DNA of 32,018 nt. Source: a virus. This document shows positions 15,949 to 27,900 of the stretch, piece after piece; within the stretch, counting starts at the first letter, position 1, and every line of letters begins with the position of its first letter. The stretch is from positions 1-32,018 of the IMG/VR virus record IMGVR_UViG_3300011113_000638; one strand, 5' to 3'. The notes under the pieces were generated by a model that did no database searches, was not told the origin of the DNA, and saw only the letters and a list, made by a program, of their open reading frames with translations. The position numbers and the translations under genes were made by a program.

Positions 15949-18900
15949 TGGCTCGCACAAGATCAGTAGATTTCTTACCAGAAATCTTCCAGACCTCAAC
16001 CAATCGACAGGTCTTGTCGGCTACGCTGGATCAGCTGGTACAGGAACCCAAGTTCAAAAGGATTCAAGGATTTGTGGGACGCCGAGTCGGACCCGGAGTC
16101 AACCCTAACGACAAATATATCACAGAACAAACTGCCACTCGAGTCAACTATCAACTTGAACCTGGGGTGGTATTCAAAACCGCAGACGATACCAACAAAA
16201 TACAAGATGCCATAACTTACCCCGGCATTACAGATGCACTGGAATTACAAGGCGCCTTGGTCAACAACGCTGATCGTCTCTACACCAGCGAATACTATGC
16301 TTGGGATCCTTTTGTAGATTTTGACAAATTTATCAACTACAGCCAGTATTATTGGTTGCCAGCAGGACCAGATGCTGTGGATGTGTTTTCTGGTACTGTA
16401 CCACTCACTGACAATTTTGTTGTGAGTCGAGCCAACGGTGAATACACTTTCTCAGGAGTCGCCGGAGCCAATCCTGACTTGACTTTGTTGCGTGGTGGAA
16501 ACTACACATTCCAGGTGGCACAAAATGCCAAAGAAACAATAAATTTTCGTATTACCAATCAAGGAGTCAGTGCCTGGGTCATTGACTATGTAAACAATCC
16601 TACCTTGACCCTGGTGCGTGGAAATACCTATGTTTTTGATCTAGTTCCTACGATTCCATTGCCGTTTTATATTAAAACACAACAGACTCTGGGCATCAAC
16701 AATCTTTACAACAATGGAGTAACCAACAATGGTGCGGTGACAGGCAACATAACTTTTGTGGTTCCGCAAGACGCCCCTGATGTGCTTTACTACAATAATT
16801 CTACCCAACCAAACATGCAGGGCGTGTTCAACATTGTTGATGCTACACCAGGCACTGGACCAGGATTTTGGATACAAACAGATCCTGGGGTCAACGGTCG
16901 TATACCCAGCACACCTAACATCAGCAGTCGGCTGACCACTGTCAATGGAGTGATAAACAACGGCGAAGATCTAGGTACCATCACGTTCAACGTGCCTTTG
17001 AGTTCGGCACAGGATTTTTATTACAATCTCACACCTATTACATTTGCCAGTGGCAAGGTAGATTTAATCTGCGATTTACAATTTGATCAGCTGAATAATG
17101 TTTTTGTAGATCAATTCCTAGCACAGTTTCCTTCAGGCATAGATGGAATCACAAACCTCAATGGCCGAACCTTGGTGTTTACAGAAACCAACACCGATCC
17201 TGACGGCGGCGGTTGGGAAGTCACCACACAATATGATCCATTGATTCGCACTGCACCTCCCTCGGTGCCAGTAATCGCTGGGCCTGGCAGCTATGATAGT
17301 ATAACATTTGACCAAACCACGCCTATAACCAATGTCAATATACAGCGCAGTGTATGGCAGGTGCAGTATGTCACGACCGAAGGTGGCGGACAGTACATAC
17401 AATTGACCAGTGTGTACGAAATACCCGACCTATACAAATTCAACATACAGTTTGGCACACAATGGGCCAGCACCGGTTGGTACAAAGATGCCAGTGGCGA
17501 ATTCCAACAGATACCTTTGCTGACTGCCACAAGAAGTCTGTTGTATTATCAAGATGGCACTGATCCAGAAATATTTGGTAGTATCAAGATCATAGATCAG
17601 GATCAGGCAGATACTCTAGACATTGCGGATATTCTGGGCAGAAAAAATTACACAAGCCCCAACGGCGTGGTGTTTACCAATGGACTCAAGGTCACATTCA
17701 TAGGCAGTGTTGTTCCAGCCGGCTACCAAAACAACAGTTACTATGTGGAAGGTGTGGGTACGGCCATCAAACTATTGGCTGTCTCTGATTATGTGACTCC
17801 AGAAACTTATACTGAAAGTGCTACAGTACCTTACGACAGCACACCTTATGACGTTGGCAACTTTGATGCCAGCTTGAATCAGCCTGTACAACAGGATTAC
17901 ATCACCATCAATCGCGCCAGTCCAGATCTCAATGCCTGGACACGCAGCAATCGTTGGTTCCACATCAGCGTGATCGAACAGTCGGCCGAATACAACAATA
18001 CTGTGCCGGTGGTAGACAATGCTGCACGTGGACGCAGACCTATCTTGGAATTCCGTGCTGGCACTAGATTATTTAATTTTGGCACAGCTGGCAAACTGCC
18101 AGTGGATATTGTTGATTTTTCTGCTACCGATGCTCTTAGCACCATCAACGGGAGCACAGGCTATGGGGTGGATGGTTATACGTTTATCTCAGGAACCAGG
18201 GTCATATTTGCCAACGATTCAGATCCGCAGGTACGCAACAAGATATATGTGGTAGAATTTATAACTCCCGACACAGTGCCACCTGAAATAGCACAACCTA
18301 TTATTAATCTAGTGCCGGCCTCTGACAGTACGGTGCTGGTTGACAATACCGTGGTCAGCCTCAGTGGAGTTACACAACAAGGATTAAGTTTTTGGTTTGA
18401 TGGAGTAAACTGGATCTCGGCACAGCAAAAAACTTCTGTGAATCAGGCTCCTTATTTCGATGTCTACGACAAAGACGGAGTCAGTTTTTCCAATGTTATC
18501 AAGTATCCCAGCACAAATTTTGTTGGCAACAAATTATTTTCCTATGCCACAGCCGGGGGCACCGATGATCCGGTATTGGGATTCCCTCTCAAATACCTAA
18601 GTCTGGCCAACATTGGCGACATAGTATTTGATAACAATCTATATACCGATACGTTTATCTACACCCGAGACAGTGTTAGTACTACCACGAATGTCAGTGA
18701 AGGATTTGTTCGCGAATACAGCAATCGTATCACTTACATTCGTGAACTGGGTTGGCAAACTGCCGCAGTGCCCAGCCGCGCCCGACAGCAATTCCAGTTT
18801 GCCTACGATGGCCGTCCTTTACAGTTAGACGTGGCTGTGTTGTCCGACAATGTGGTACCAAGTGTGCAGGTGTTCGTAGGTAGTCAATTCCAGGAGCCCG

Positions 18901-21900
18901 ACAAGTATACTGTGTCTACTACAACAGACAGCACCACGATCACGCTGTCTGAAACTTATGTACCCGGCGACGTCATTGAAGTAAACGTGCTCAGTGATCA
19001 GACCAGCAAGGTGGCGTTCTACCAAGTTCCAATCAATCTCGAAAACAATCCATTAAACGTTAATAGTCCGTCGTTTACCTTGGGCACGGCTCGGTCTCAC
19101 TATGAAACCATTTGCCAAAACTTGTTGGATTTACAAGGACCCATCAACGGCAACAACAATAGCAGAGACCTAGGCGATATCATACCTTACGGTACCAACA
19201 TCATACAAAACAGCAGCCCTATGACCCTGGCCGGTTATTTCATGCGCAGTGCCCAATACAATATTTTTGCCGCCTTGGCCTACAACAGTAGAGAATATGA
19301 GCAATACAAGGCACAGTTGTTGAACAATGTGATCACCAACGACTACACTAATCTAACCATACCTGAAATGCTGACAGCTGTAGTCACCGATTTAATAGCT
19401 GGTCGCACACAACTGAATCCATTTTATTGGTCGGACATGTTGCCGGCCAACCCAGTATACACTGAAACGACTACGACTTACACACCCATATCCACGTCCA
19501 CGTTTAATCTCAACACCACCTATGACTTTACAGCATCTAACTATCAAAGCGTGTTGGTTTATGTGAATGACGTAATTCTTCAATCAGGCTATGACTATGT
19601 GGTCAGCGCCGAAGGTCCTACTCTGACCATAACCGTGCCACTCAGCATAGGTGACGTTATTGTCATACAAGAGTACGCCACAACCTATGGCACCTTTGTG
19701 CCCAATACTCCTACCAAGCTGGGACTGTATCCGGCATTTAGACCCAGGATTTATTTGGATACTACCTATGTAAATCCTACCCTGGTCATTCAAGGCCACG
19801 ATGGCAGCAAAACTATAGCATTTGGCGACTTCAGAGACGATCTCCTGTTGGAATTTGAAACCAGGATTTTCAACAATTTGAAAATCAAATCTGCTGTGCC
19901 ACTTACCCAAGCAGATGTTACTCCTGGTCAGTTCCGCGAAACAGACTACAGCCTCAGTGAGATCAATCAAATCCTTGCGCCCAGTTTCTTGAGCTGGGTG
20001 GGCTGGAACAAGCTGGCTTATCAACAACAAGACTATATTGCCTCCAACCAGTTTACCTGGAACTACAGTGCTGCCGGCAATCGTATCAGCAGCGACAATA
20101 CCCGAACAGAAACACCCATGCCAGCAGGAGCCTGGCGTGGTATCTATCAGTATTTTTATGACACTCCAACTCCGCAGAGCACACCCTGGGAAATGCTGGG
20201 ATTCAGTGAAAAACCCACTTGGTGGGAAGATCAGTATGGTCCAGCACCATATACCTCAGGAAACTTGGTTCTCTGGGACGATCTAGCCCTGGGACGGGTG
20301 GCAGATCCTGCAGGCGAATACATCCGACCCAGATACAGACGTACTGGTCTACAACAGGTGATTCCGGTTGACAGCGAAGGACAATTGCTGAGTCCATTTT
20401 TCAGTGTGGTAGGTCTGTATGACAGCAGCCAGTTCCAAAAGAGCTGGGTGTTTGGTGATGAAGGCCCAGTAGAATACTCATGGCGCAGCAGTTCAGCTTA
20501 TCCATTTGCAGTCATGCGCATGTTGGCCTTGACTCGTCCAGCAGAATTTTTCAGCTTGTTTGCCGACAGAGATCTCTACAAATACGACACAGATCTAGGC
20601 CAATATCTCTACAATCAACGCTATCGTTTGGATGCCAACGGTGTAGAAATCTATGGCAACGGCGTCAGCAAGGCCAGTTACATTGACTGGATTGTAGACT
20701 ACAATCAACAACTGGGTAGAGACTCTACAATCAAGCTCACACAAGATTTGACATTGCTTGATGTTAGATTATGCTATAGGCTTGGCTCATTTACCGACAA
20801 GCAATACTTGAAAATATTCACAGAAAAATCCAGCCCCAACAGCCTGAACAGCAGTCTGTTGTTGCCAGACGAAAGCTACAACTTGTTGTTGTATAAAAAT
20901 CAACCATTCGATCGTGTGCTGTACAGCTCAGTGATCATACAAGTGGTCAATGGTGGATATGCTGTGTTTGGTTACAGCACAACCACACCTTATTTTGAAA
21001 TCCTGGCCAGCCGCACCGCAGGCCCAAAGAAAGTCATATCTGCTGGTGGCACCACGGTCACAGTGCCCAGCACCTACTATCAAGATGTGGTCCAGATACC
21101 CTATGGTTATGTGTTCACCAATGAAACTGTAGTAGCAGATTTCTTGTTGAGTTATGGTGCACTGTTGCAGAGCCAAGGTCTGGTGTTTGATGATCGAGAA
21201 AACGGCTACGCACTCAACTGGGACCAGATGGCACAAGAATTTTTGTATTGGGCCAATCAAGGTTGGGCCACAGGTGCAGTGATCAATCTCAACCCCACTG
21301 CTACGTCACTGACAGCAGTCAAGGCCGAAGCCGTGGTTGACAGCATCATAGCTCAGACTCCAGAAAACTTGATCTTGGATCAGAACAGGACCACTATACC
21401 TGCACGAGATCTTGTGGTGGATCGGTATGAAAATACATTCCGGGTCAACAGTTTGAGTTCACAGACCATCAGCTATCTTGATCTACGATATACCAGTTAT
21501 GAAAGCATGGTAGTCCTGGACAATGTCAGTATATTTGCTGACCTAATTTACAATCCTGCCACTGGTGCCAGACAAAGCCGTATTAACGTGAGTGCTACGG
21601 TCAGTGCCGAGTGGAACGGGCAATTAGATGCACAAGGATTTATCTACAACAATGATCGCACAGTTGAACAGTGGCAACCCTTTAAGAAATATGCCAAAGG
21701 TGAAATCGTTCTTTACAAAACCAACTATTGGTCAGCACAGAATATCGTACAGCCTGCCGCTGAGTTCCGTTACAGTGACTGGGTGCAGAGTGACTATACC
21801 AAGATCCAGCGCGGATTGTTACAAAATATACCTAACCTGGCTGACCAGTTGGCCAATACCTATGCAGTCAATCAGGCCAATCTTGAACTTGAACAAGATC

Positions 21901-24900
21901 TGTTTGCGTATGGCCTGATTGGATTCCGACCACGGCAGTACATGACAGATTTGAATCTAAGTGATGTAAGCCAGGTCAATCTGTATCAGCAGTTCCTCAA
22001 AGACAAAGGAACCATACAGAGCGTGAGATTGCTGACCAATGCTGACCTGGGCAAAGAAACAGCACAGTATGATGTTTTTGAAAACTGGGCTATCTTGCGT
22101 GGCATCTACGGAGCCAATGCCAACCGCAGATTTGTTGAGATGCGACTCAACGAAGCATTGCTGAGATCAGATCCTGCCTTGGTACAGATCACGGCTCCGC
22201 AACAGACCAGTGTAGCCGATCAGGCCATATTGTATTCTGACCTGTGGAGAGAAAGTTACAAGGTAACCAGTGCAGACATTTTTCCAACTACCACTGTACA
22301 GGTCACAGACACAGCGTTGCCCAGTGCGGGTTATGTGAACCTGGACGATGTAGATGTCACAGTGTTCAGCCTTGATGGACAACTGGGACTGGCGCCAGGA
22401 GTTCTAGATACCATTGGTATTGGCACAACCATTTGGGCTGCCAAGAGCAACAGATACGACTGGAACATTTACAGAAGCACCGCCGTGCCGGGGTACGTGA
22501 ACTCAGCGCAGTCAAATCTCAACGGTACCACCATCATCACATTCAGCCAGGCCCCTGAGCTAGTAGTAGATGACATTGTGGTTATCAGATTCTTTGATCC
22601 TGCTGTGGATGGCATATATCGCGTGTTGGCCTTGCCGGATCTGCGAAGCATCGTGATCCAACTTGCCACAGGCGGTACCATCACCGGAGTTGGATTAGCA
22701 TACACTTTGGACACCATGCGAGTGACCCAGGCCAGTGATGTGTTGAATCTGCCATATGCACAAGAACTTGTTCCTGGTGCAAGAGTCTGGGTAGACAACA
22801 ATGGCGCTGGTCTATGGGAAGTGTTGGAAAAAACAGATCCATTCACTCCTGGATTGACGTTTACTCCAGATATTCCTGAAATCAATTCTGGCTATGGAAC
22901 AACAATATCCCAAGGCTTTGAGAATATCATGGCCATGGTAGGAGCTCCTGACTACAGTACCACTGGTGCGATCTATACCTATCTCCGAGGAGATACCGGC
23001 AACTATATACCAAATACTATTCTGCTATTAGGTGCCACAGATACTGTAGGCTATGGTAATAGTCTCGAAATAGGCCATCAAAACTGGGCCGTGGCTGGAG
23101 CCAGTGCCAGCAACAATAATCAAGGGTATGCGGCAGTCATATATCGTGCCAGTGCCAGCAATGCATTTGTGCAGACACAGTTGCTGGTAGCACCAGACCT
23201 GGATTTTGGCACAGGGGAATTTGGCCACAGTGTTACTGTGAGTCAGGATGAACGCTGGATGTATATTGGTGCGCCCGGCAACAACAAAGTCTATGCTTAT
23301 GGTCGAGTTGATGTTCCTGCACAGGTGGTAACCTTTATAGCCACCGGCAGTTACCAGGTTTATAATGTAGGAGGACTGATAGAATTTGACAACAATGAGC
23401 AACTAGCTGTGGTGCTTAATAATCAGTTGCTTACTCTCAACACCGACTATACTGTAGCTGGCACTGTGATTAATCTGTCCACAGTGCCCACAGCCGGCCA
23501 GCGTTTGATCATTACTCGCAAAGTTGAACAAGATTTTACCGGCGACGGAGTACAAGATGAATTTGATTTAGAGCCTTATCTTTATACCGCAACAAATATC
23601 TACAGTTTCTCTGTGTATGTCAATGACGTGATACAGAGACCCGAATTTGATTACGATTTCAACTCAGACAGTGCCGCATTGCAGTTTCAGTTGGTATTTA
23701 CTACTCCGCCGGCTTTGAATGCCACTATCAAAGTGTTGACAGGAACCTACTGGCAGTACATTGATACCATCACAGTGGACGGACTTTCTGGCTCGGCAAG
23801 ATTTGGATCCAGAATTACTACAACCACAGACGGCCGCCAGGTCATGATCGGATCCATCAATGACAGCGCAGATCTCACACATCCTAGAGCCGGATCAGTG
23901 TATGTGGTTGATCGCAGTGTGACTCGTTACATCGTTGACGATACGGCCCAGCTTACCTATGCATTGCCGGCTGGATTCCAAGAGCCTGTGGCGGTTTTGC
24001 TGAACAATCAATACTTGACCAACGGTGCTCAATACATCAATGGCGAGTTTACAGTCAGTGGCAGTGATGTTGTGCTAGATGTGACTTTGAGTGTAGGCGA
24101 TGTGTTGGAACTCGAAAGCAATATCTTTACACAGGTACAAAAAATCACAGCCTCTGCACCCTTTGACGAAGCCGACTTTGGTGCTGCTGTAGATGTATGC
24201 CCAACAAATTGCAGCCTGTATACTGGTGCACCCCTAGACGGATCTGTGATTACCGGTGGCGGATCAGTGCAACGCAATGTCAATCAAGCACGAGTCTATG
24301 GAACAATAAGTGCTACCACAGCTGACCCCAGTCTCACTGCCGGGGACACCATAAGAATCAACAACACCCCGGTGGCTGTGCCAGCTAGTCCCAACAACGA
24401 TGTTGACGGACTAGCGTTGGCTATAATAAACGCAGGTATACCCAATGTTACTGCCGCAGTGTCCGATGGCTTGTTGACCATAAGTGTGGTCAACGTAGAA
24501 GCAGCCGATGAATTTAACCGTCTGACAGTGTTGCCAGGTACCTCGGGCACTGCATTTGCAGATCTTGGGTTTGTATCATATGCTTACACACAGACCATAA
24601 CCAGTCCTAATCCATCAGGCAATGCCAACTTTGGATCTGCCTTGAACATCGATACTTCGGCCCTGGTACTGGTGGTGGGTGCTCCTGGTGGCAATCTATA
24701 TCAAGCCGAACGCTTTGACAACGGAACAACGTATTTTGATGATCGTAGCACCACATTCTTTACACCTGTAACGCAAAGTGGTGTAGTCTACACATTTGAT
24801 TACCTGCCCAGCGCCACGGACATTGTTACAAATCCTGGTAAATTTGTGTTTGGACAACAGGTCTACGACACCGACATACAACCCCTGGATCAGTGGGGCA

Positions 24901-27900
24901 CAGCAGTTAATTATACATCTGGTAAACTGTTGATTGGCAGTCCTGGCAGTGACCTAGGCGACAGCACAGGCAACTACGGACGTGTGGGCGAATTTGACAA
25001 CCCAGGTCGATTACCAGCTTGGTCGGTATTGCGCATACAACAACCAGTGGTAGATGTTTATCTGTTGAACAGCGTTTACATGTATGATAAACTACAAAGT
25101 GCTACCACCAATTTCTTTGATTTCTTTGATCCTTTGCAGGGCAAGATACTGGGCGCAGCCAGACAGAACATAGATTTTATTGGTGCCATAGATCCAGCCA
25201 AATACAACTTTGGGTCAGTCAACAACGATGGCAATTTCTGGGCAGGAGATCGTGTGGGAGAAATTTGGTGGGACACTGATTCAGTGCGTTTTATTGACCC
25301 CAATCAAGATGACATTGTGTATGCCAGCCGAAGATGGGGCCAGGTGTTTCCAGGCAGCCGTGTAGAAGTCTATCAGTGGACTGCCAGCTCGGTGCCACCG
25401 GCCAATTACACCGGACCTGGTGTTCCATTCAACACCACCAGCTATACGATCAAGACCAACTTGACCAACGTGGGCACCTTTGAGACGGTGTATTATTTCT
25501 GGGTCACTGGACTCACAACCATTGACACTGCGGCCGGCAAAACACTCAGCACCACAGGCATAGCAAGATACATTGAAGATCCCCGCAGCAGTGGCATACC
25601 TTACATTGCTGCCTTGGATGCCAGCACCGTGGCTATCTACAACGGCCTGCAATTCCTTTCGGCCAGTGACACCATACTGCACGTGGAATTTGATCAGGTC
25701 CTGAATGATGCCAATGTGCATACTGAATATCAGTTGATAGCACAGGACAAGCCCGAAAGTTTCTTGGCCGCCAATCTTTACAGAAAACTGCAAGACAGTT
25801 TTTCAGGATACAACACTGCAGGTGCCGCAGTTCCGGATCCGTTCTTGAGCCCACCCGAGCGCTATGGCGTGCAGTTCAGCCCCAGACAAAGCATGTTCGT
25901 GGATCGTTTCGTGGCCTTGCAAAACTATCTTACAAGGGCCAACGAAATCCTACGATACTTGCCCATAGTGGAACTGCGCAGATTTGGCCTGTTGAACTCC
26001 AGAGAGCCCGTACCATCACCCACCAGTGATGCCTACAACAAAGTTGTCAACAACATCGAAGAACTCGGCTATCAAGACCTCAATGCTGTGCCCTTGGGCT
26101 ACAGGTATCTGGTCCTGAGTGACAGCACCAACAACGGTGCCTGGACCATATACACTGTCATACTAGAATCAGCCTTGCCTGGAGCTTCTAGGACCACACA
26201 GTTAACCCGTGTGCAAAACTACGACACAAGGAATTATTGGCAATTTATCAACTGGTACCAGTTAGGCTACAATACCAACACAGTTCCTGTAGCTGAAGTG
26301 CCTAACTATGCCAGCCTGGCTACTTTGACAAATATAAGTGTGGGAAGCAGTGTAAAAGTCACTGCCAATGCACAAAACAAGTTTGAGATCTATATCAAAA
26401 CCAACACAGGATGGGATCGTGTTGGGCTCCAAGATGGCACCATTGAATTCAAGGCCGAACTTTGGGACTATGCCCTGGGGCGGTATGGTTTTGACATTGA
26501 AGTGTTTGATGCCCAATACTATGATCAGGAACCGATTACAGAAACACGCCGTATCATACAGGCCATCAACGAAGAATTGTTTATAGACGACCTGGCCATC
26601 AGCCGTAATCGTTTGTTGATACTGATGTTTGAATACATATTGACTGAACAAGAAGCACCCGAGTGGTTGACCAAGACCAGCCTGATTGATGTGCGTCATG
26701 AAATACGTGAACTGCTACCGTTCCAGACATATCGTCAAGACAACCAAGATTTTGTGCTGGATTACATCCAGGAGGTCAAACCTTATCATGTGCAGATCAA
26801 ACAATTCAATCTGGCCTACAATGGATTAGATGCTTATCCAGGCATGGTCACCGACTTTGACAATCCGGCCTATTACAACACTGACCTGGAAATTCCACAA
26901 TATGTAAGTCCGGTGCTGTTGCCCTACACCAAGAGCACAGCCACAGGCACAGGCACGGCCAGCGATATTGCAGACACTGCCGCAGATGCTGAAATCTGGG
27001 CCGAAACACCCTGGAATGCTTGGTTCAACAACTACTTGCTGAATCTCCAGTCAGTAGACGTGGCCGTGGTTGGATCAGGTTATACCAATCAACCTGTGGT
27101 CACCGTAGGCACATCATGGCAGTCTAACACAGCGTATGTGATAGGACAACAAATTTTTTATGGCACCAATTTATATTCAGTTGCTCAAGCCGGAACAACT
27201 GGTACCGTTGCGCCAGAATTTACCACAGGAAGTCAACCCAATGGTACTGCTATCCTGACATTTGCTGGCACAGCAGCCACAGCAGTTTCAGTGATCAATT
27301 CACAAGGACAAGTAGTGGCTGTAACTATTGTTGAACCCGGTTCTGGCTACACAACTACTCCGGTGATAACACTCACAGGTGGCAATGGATCTGGCGCTGT
27401 GGCCTATGCTGTCATGGGCAACGATCTGGTCCGTAGCATGAAGACCACGATCAAGTATGACCGTTATCAATACACCAGCGATATCACTGATTGGACCTAT
27501 CTGGTAGCCAGCTACCCTGCAGGCACACAGGTTCGGTATTTAGATCGGGTATGGCAAGCCACAGCCACAGTGACCAACACACCAGTGACGACCTCAGCAA
27601 CCGGCACTGCTGGATCCTACAACATTGTTGTGGCCAGTACCACAGGTCTTGGTACCGGCATGTTGGCCGTGGGATTTGGCATACCTGCTACCACAATCAT
27701 CACAGCAATTGATGAAATTACCAATACCGTGACCCTGGGCCAGGCCCTGACCAACTCTATCACGTCAAGATCTACAAGTTTTTACAATCCATTCTTGTTT
27801 GATCAATGGACCGAAGTTGATGCCAACACCCTGGGCGGAATAGATCGTACACAAGGTTTCTACCTGCCCACAGTGAATCAACCAGGCCGCAGTTTGCCGT

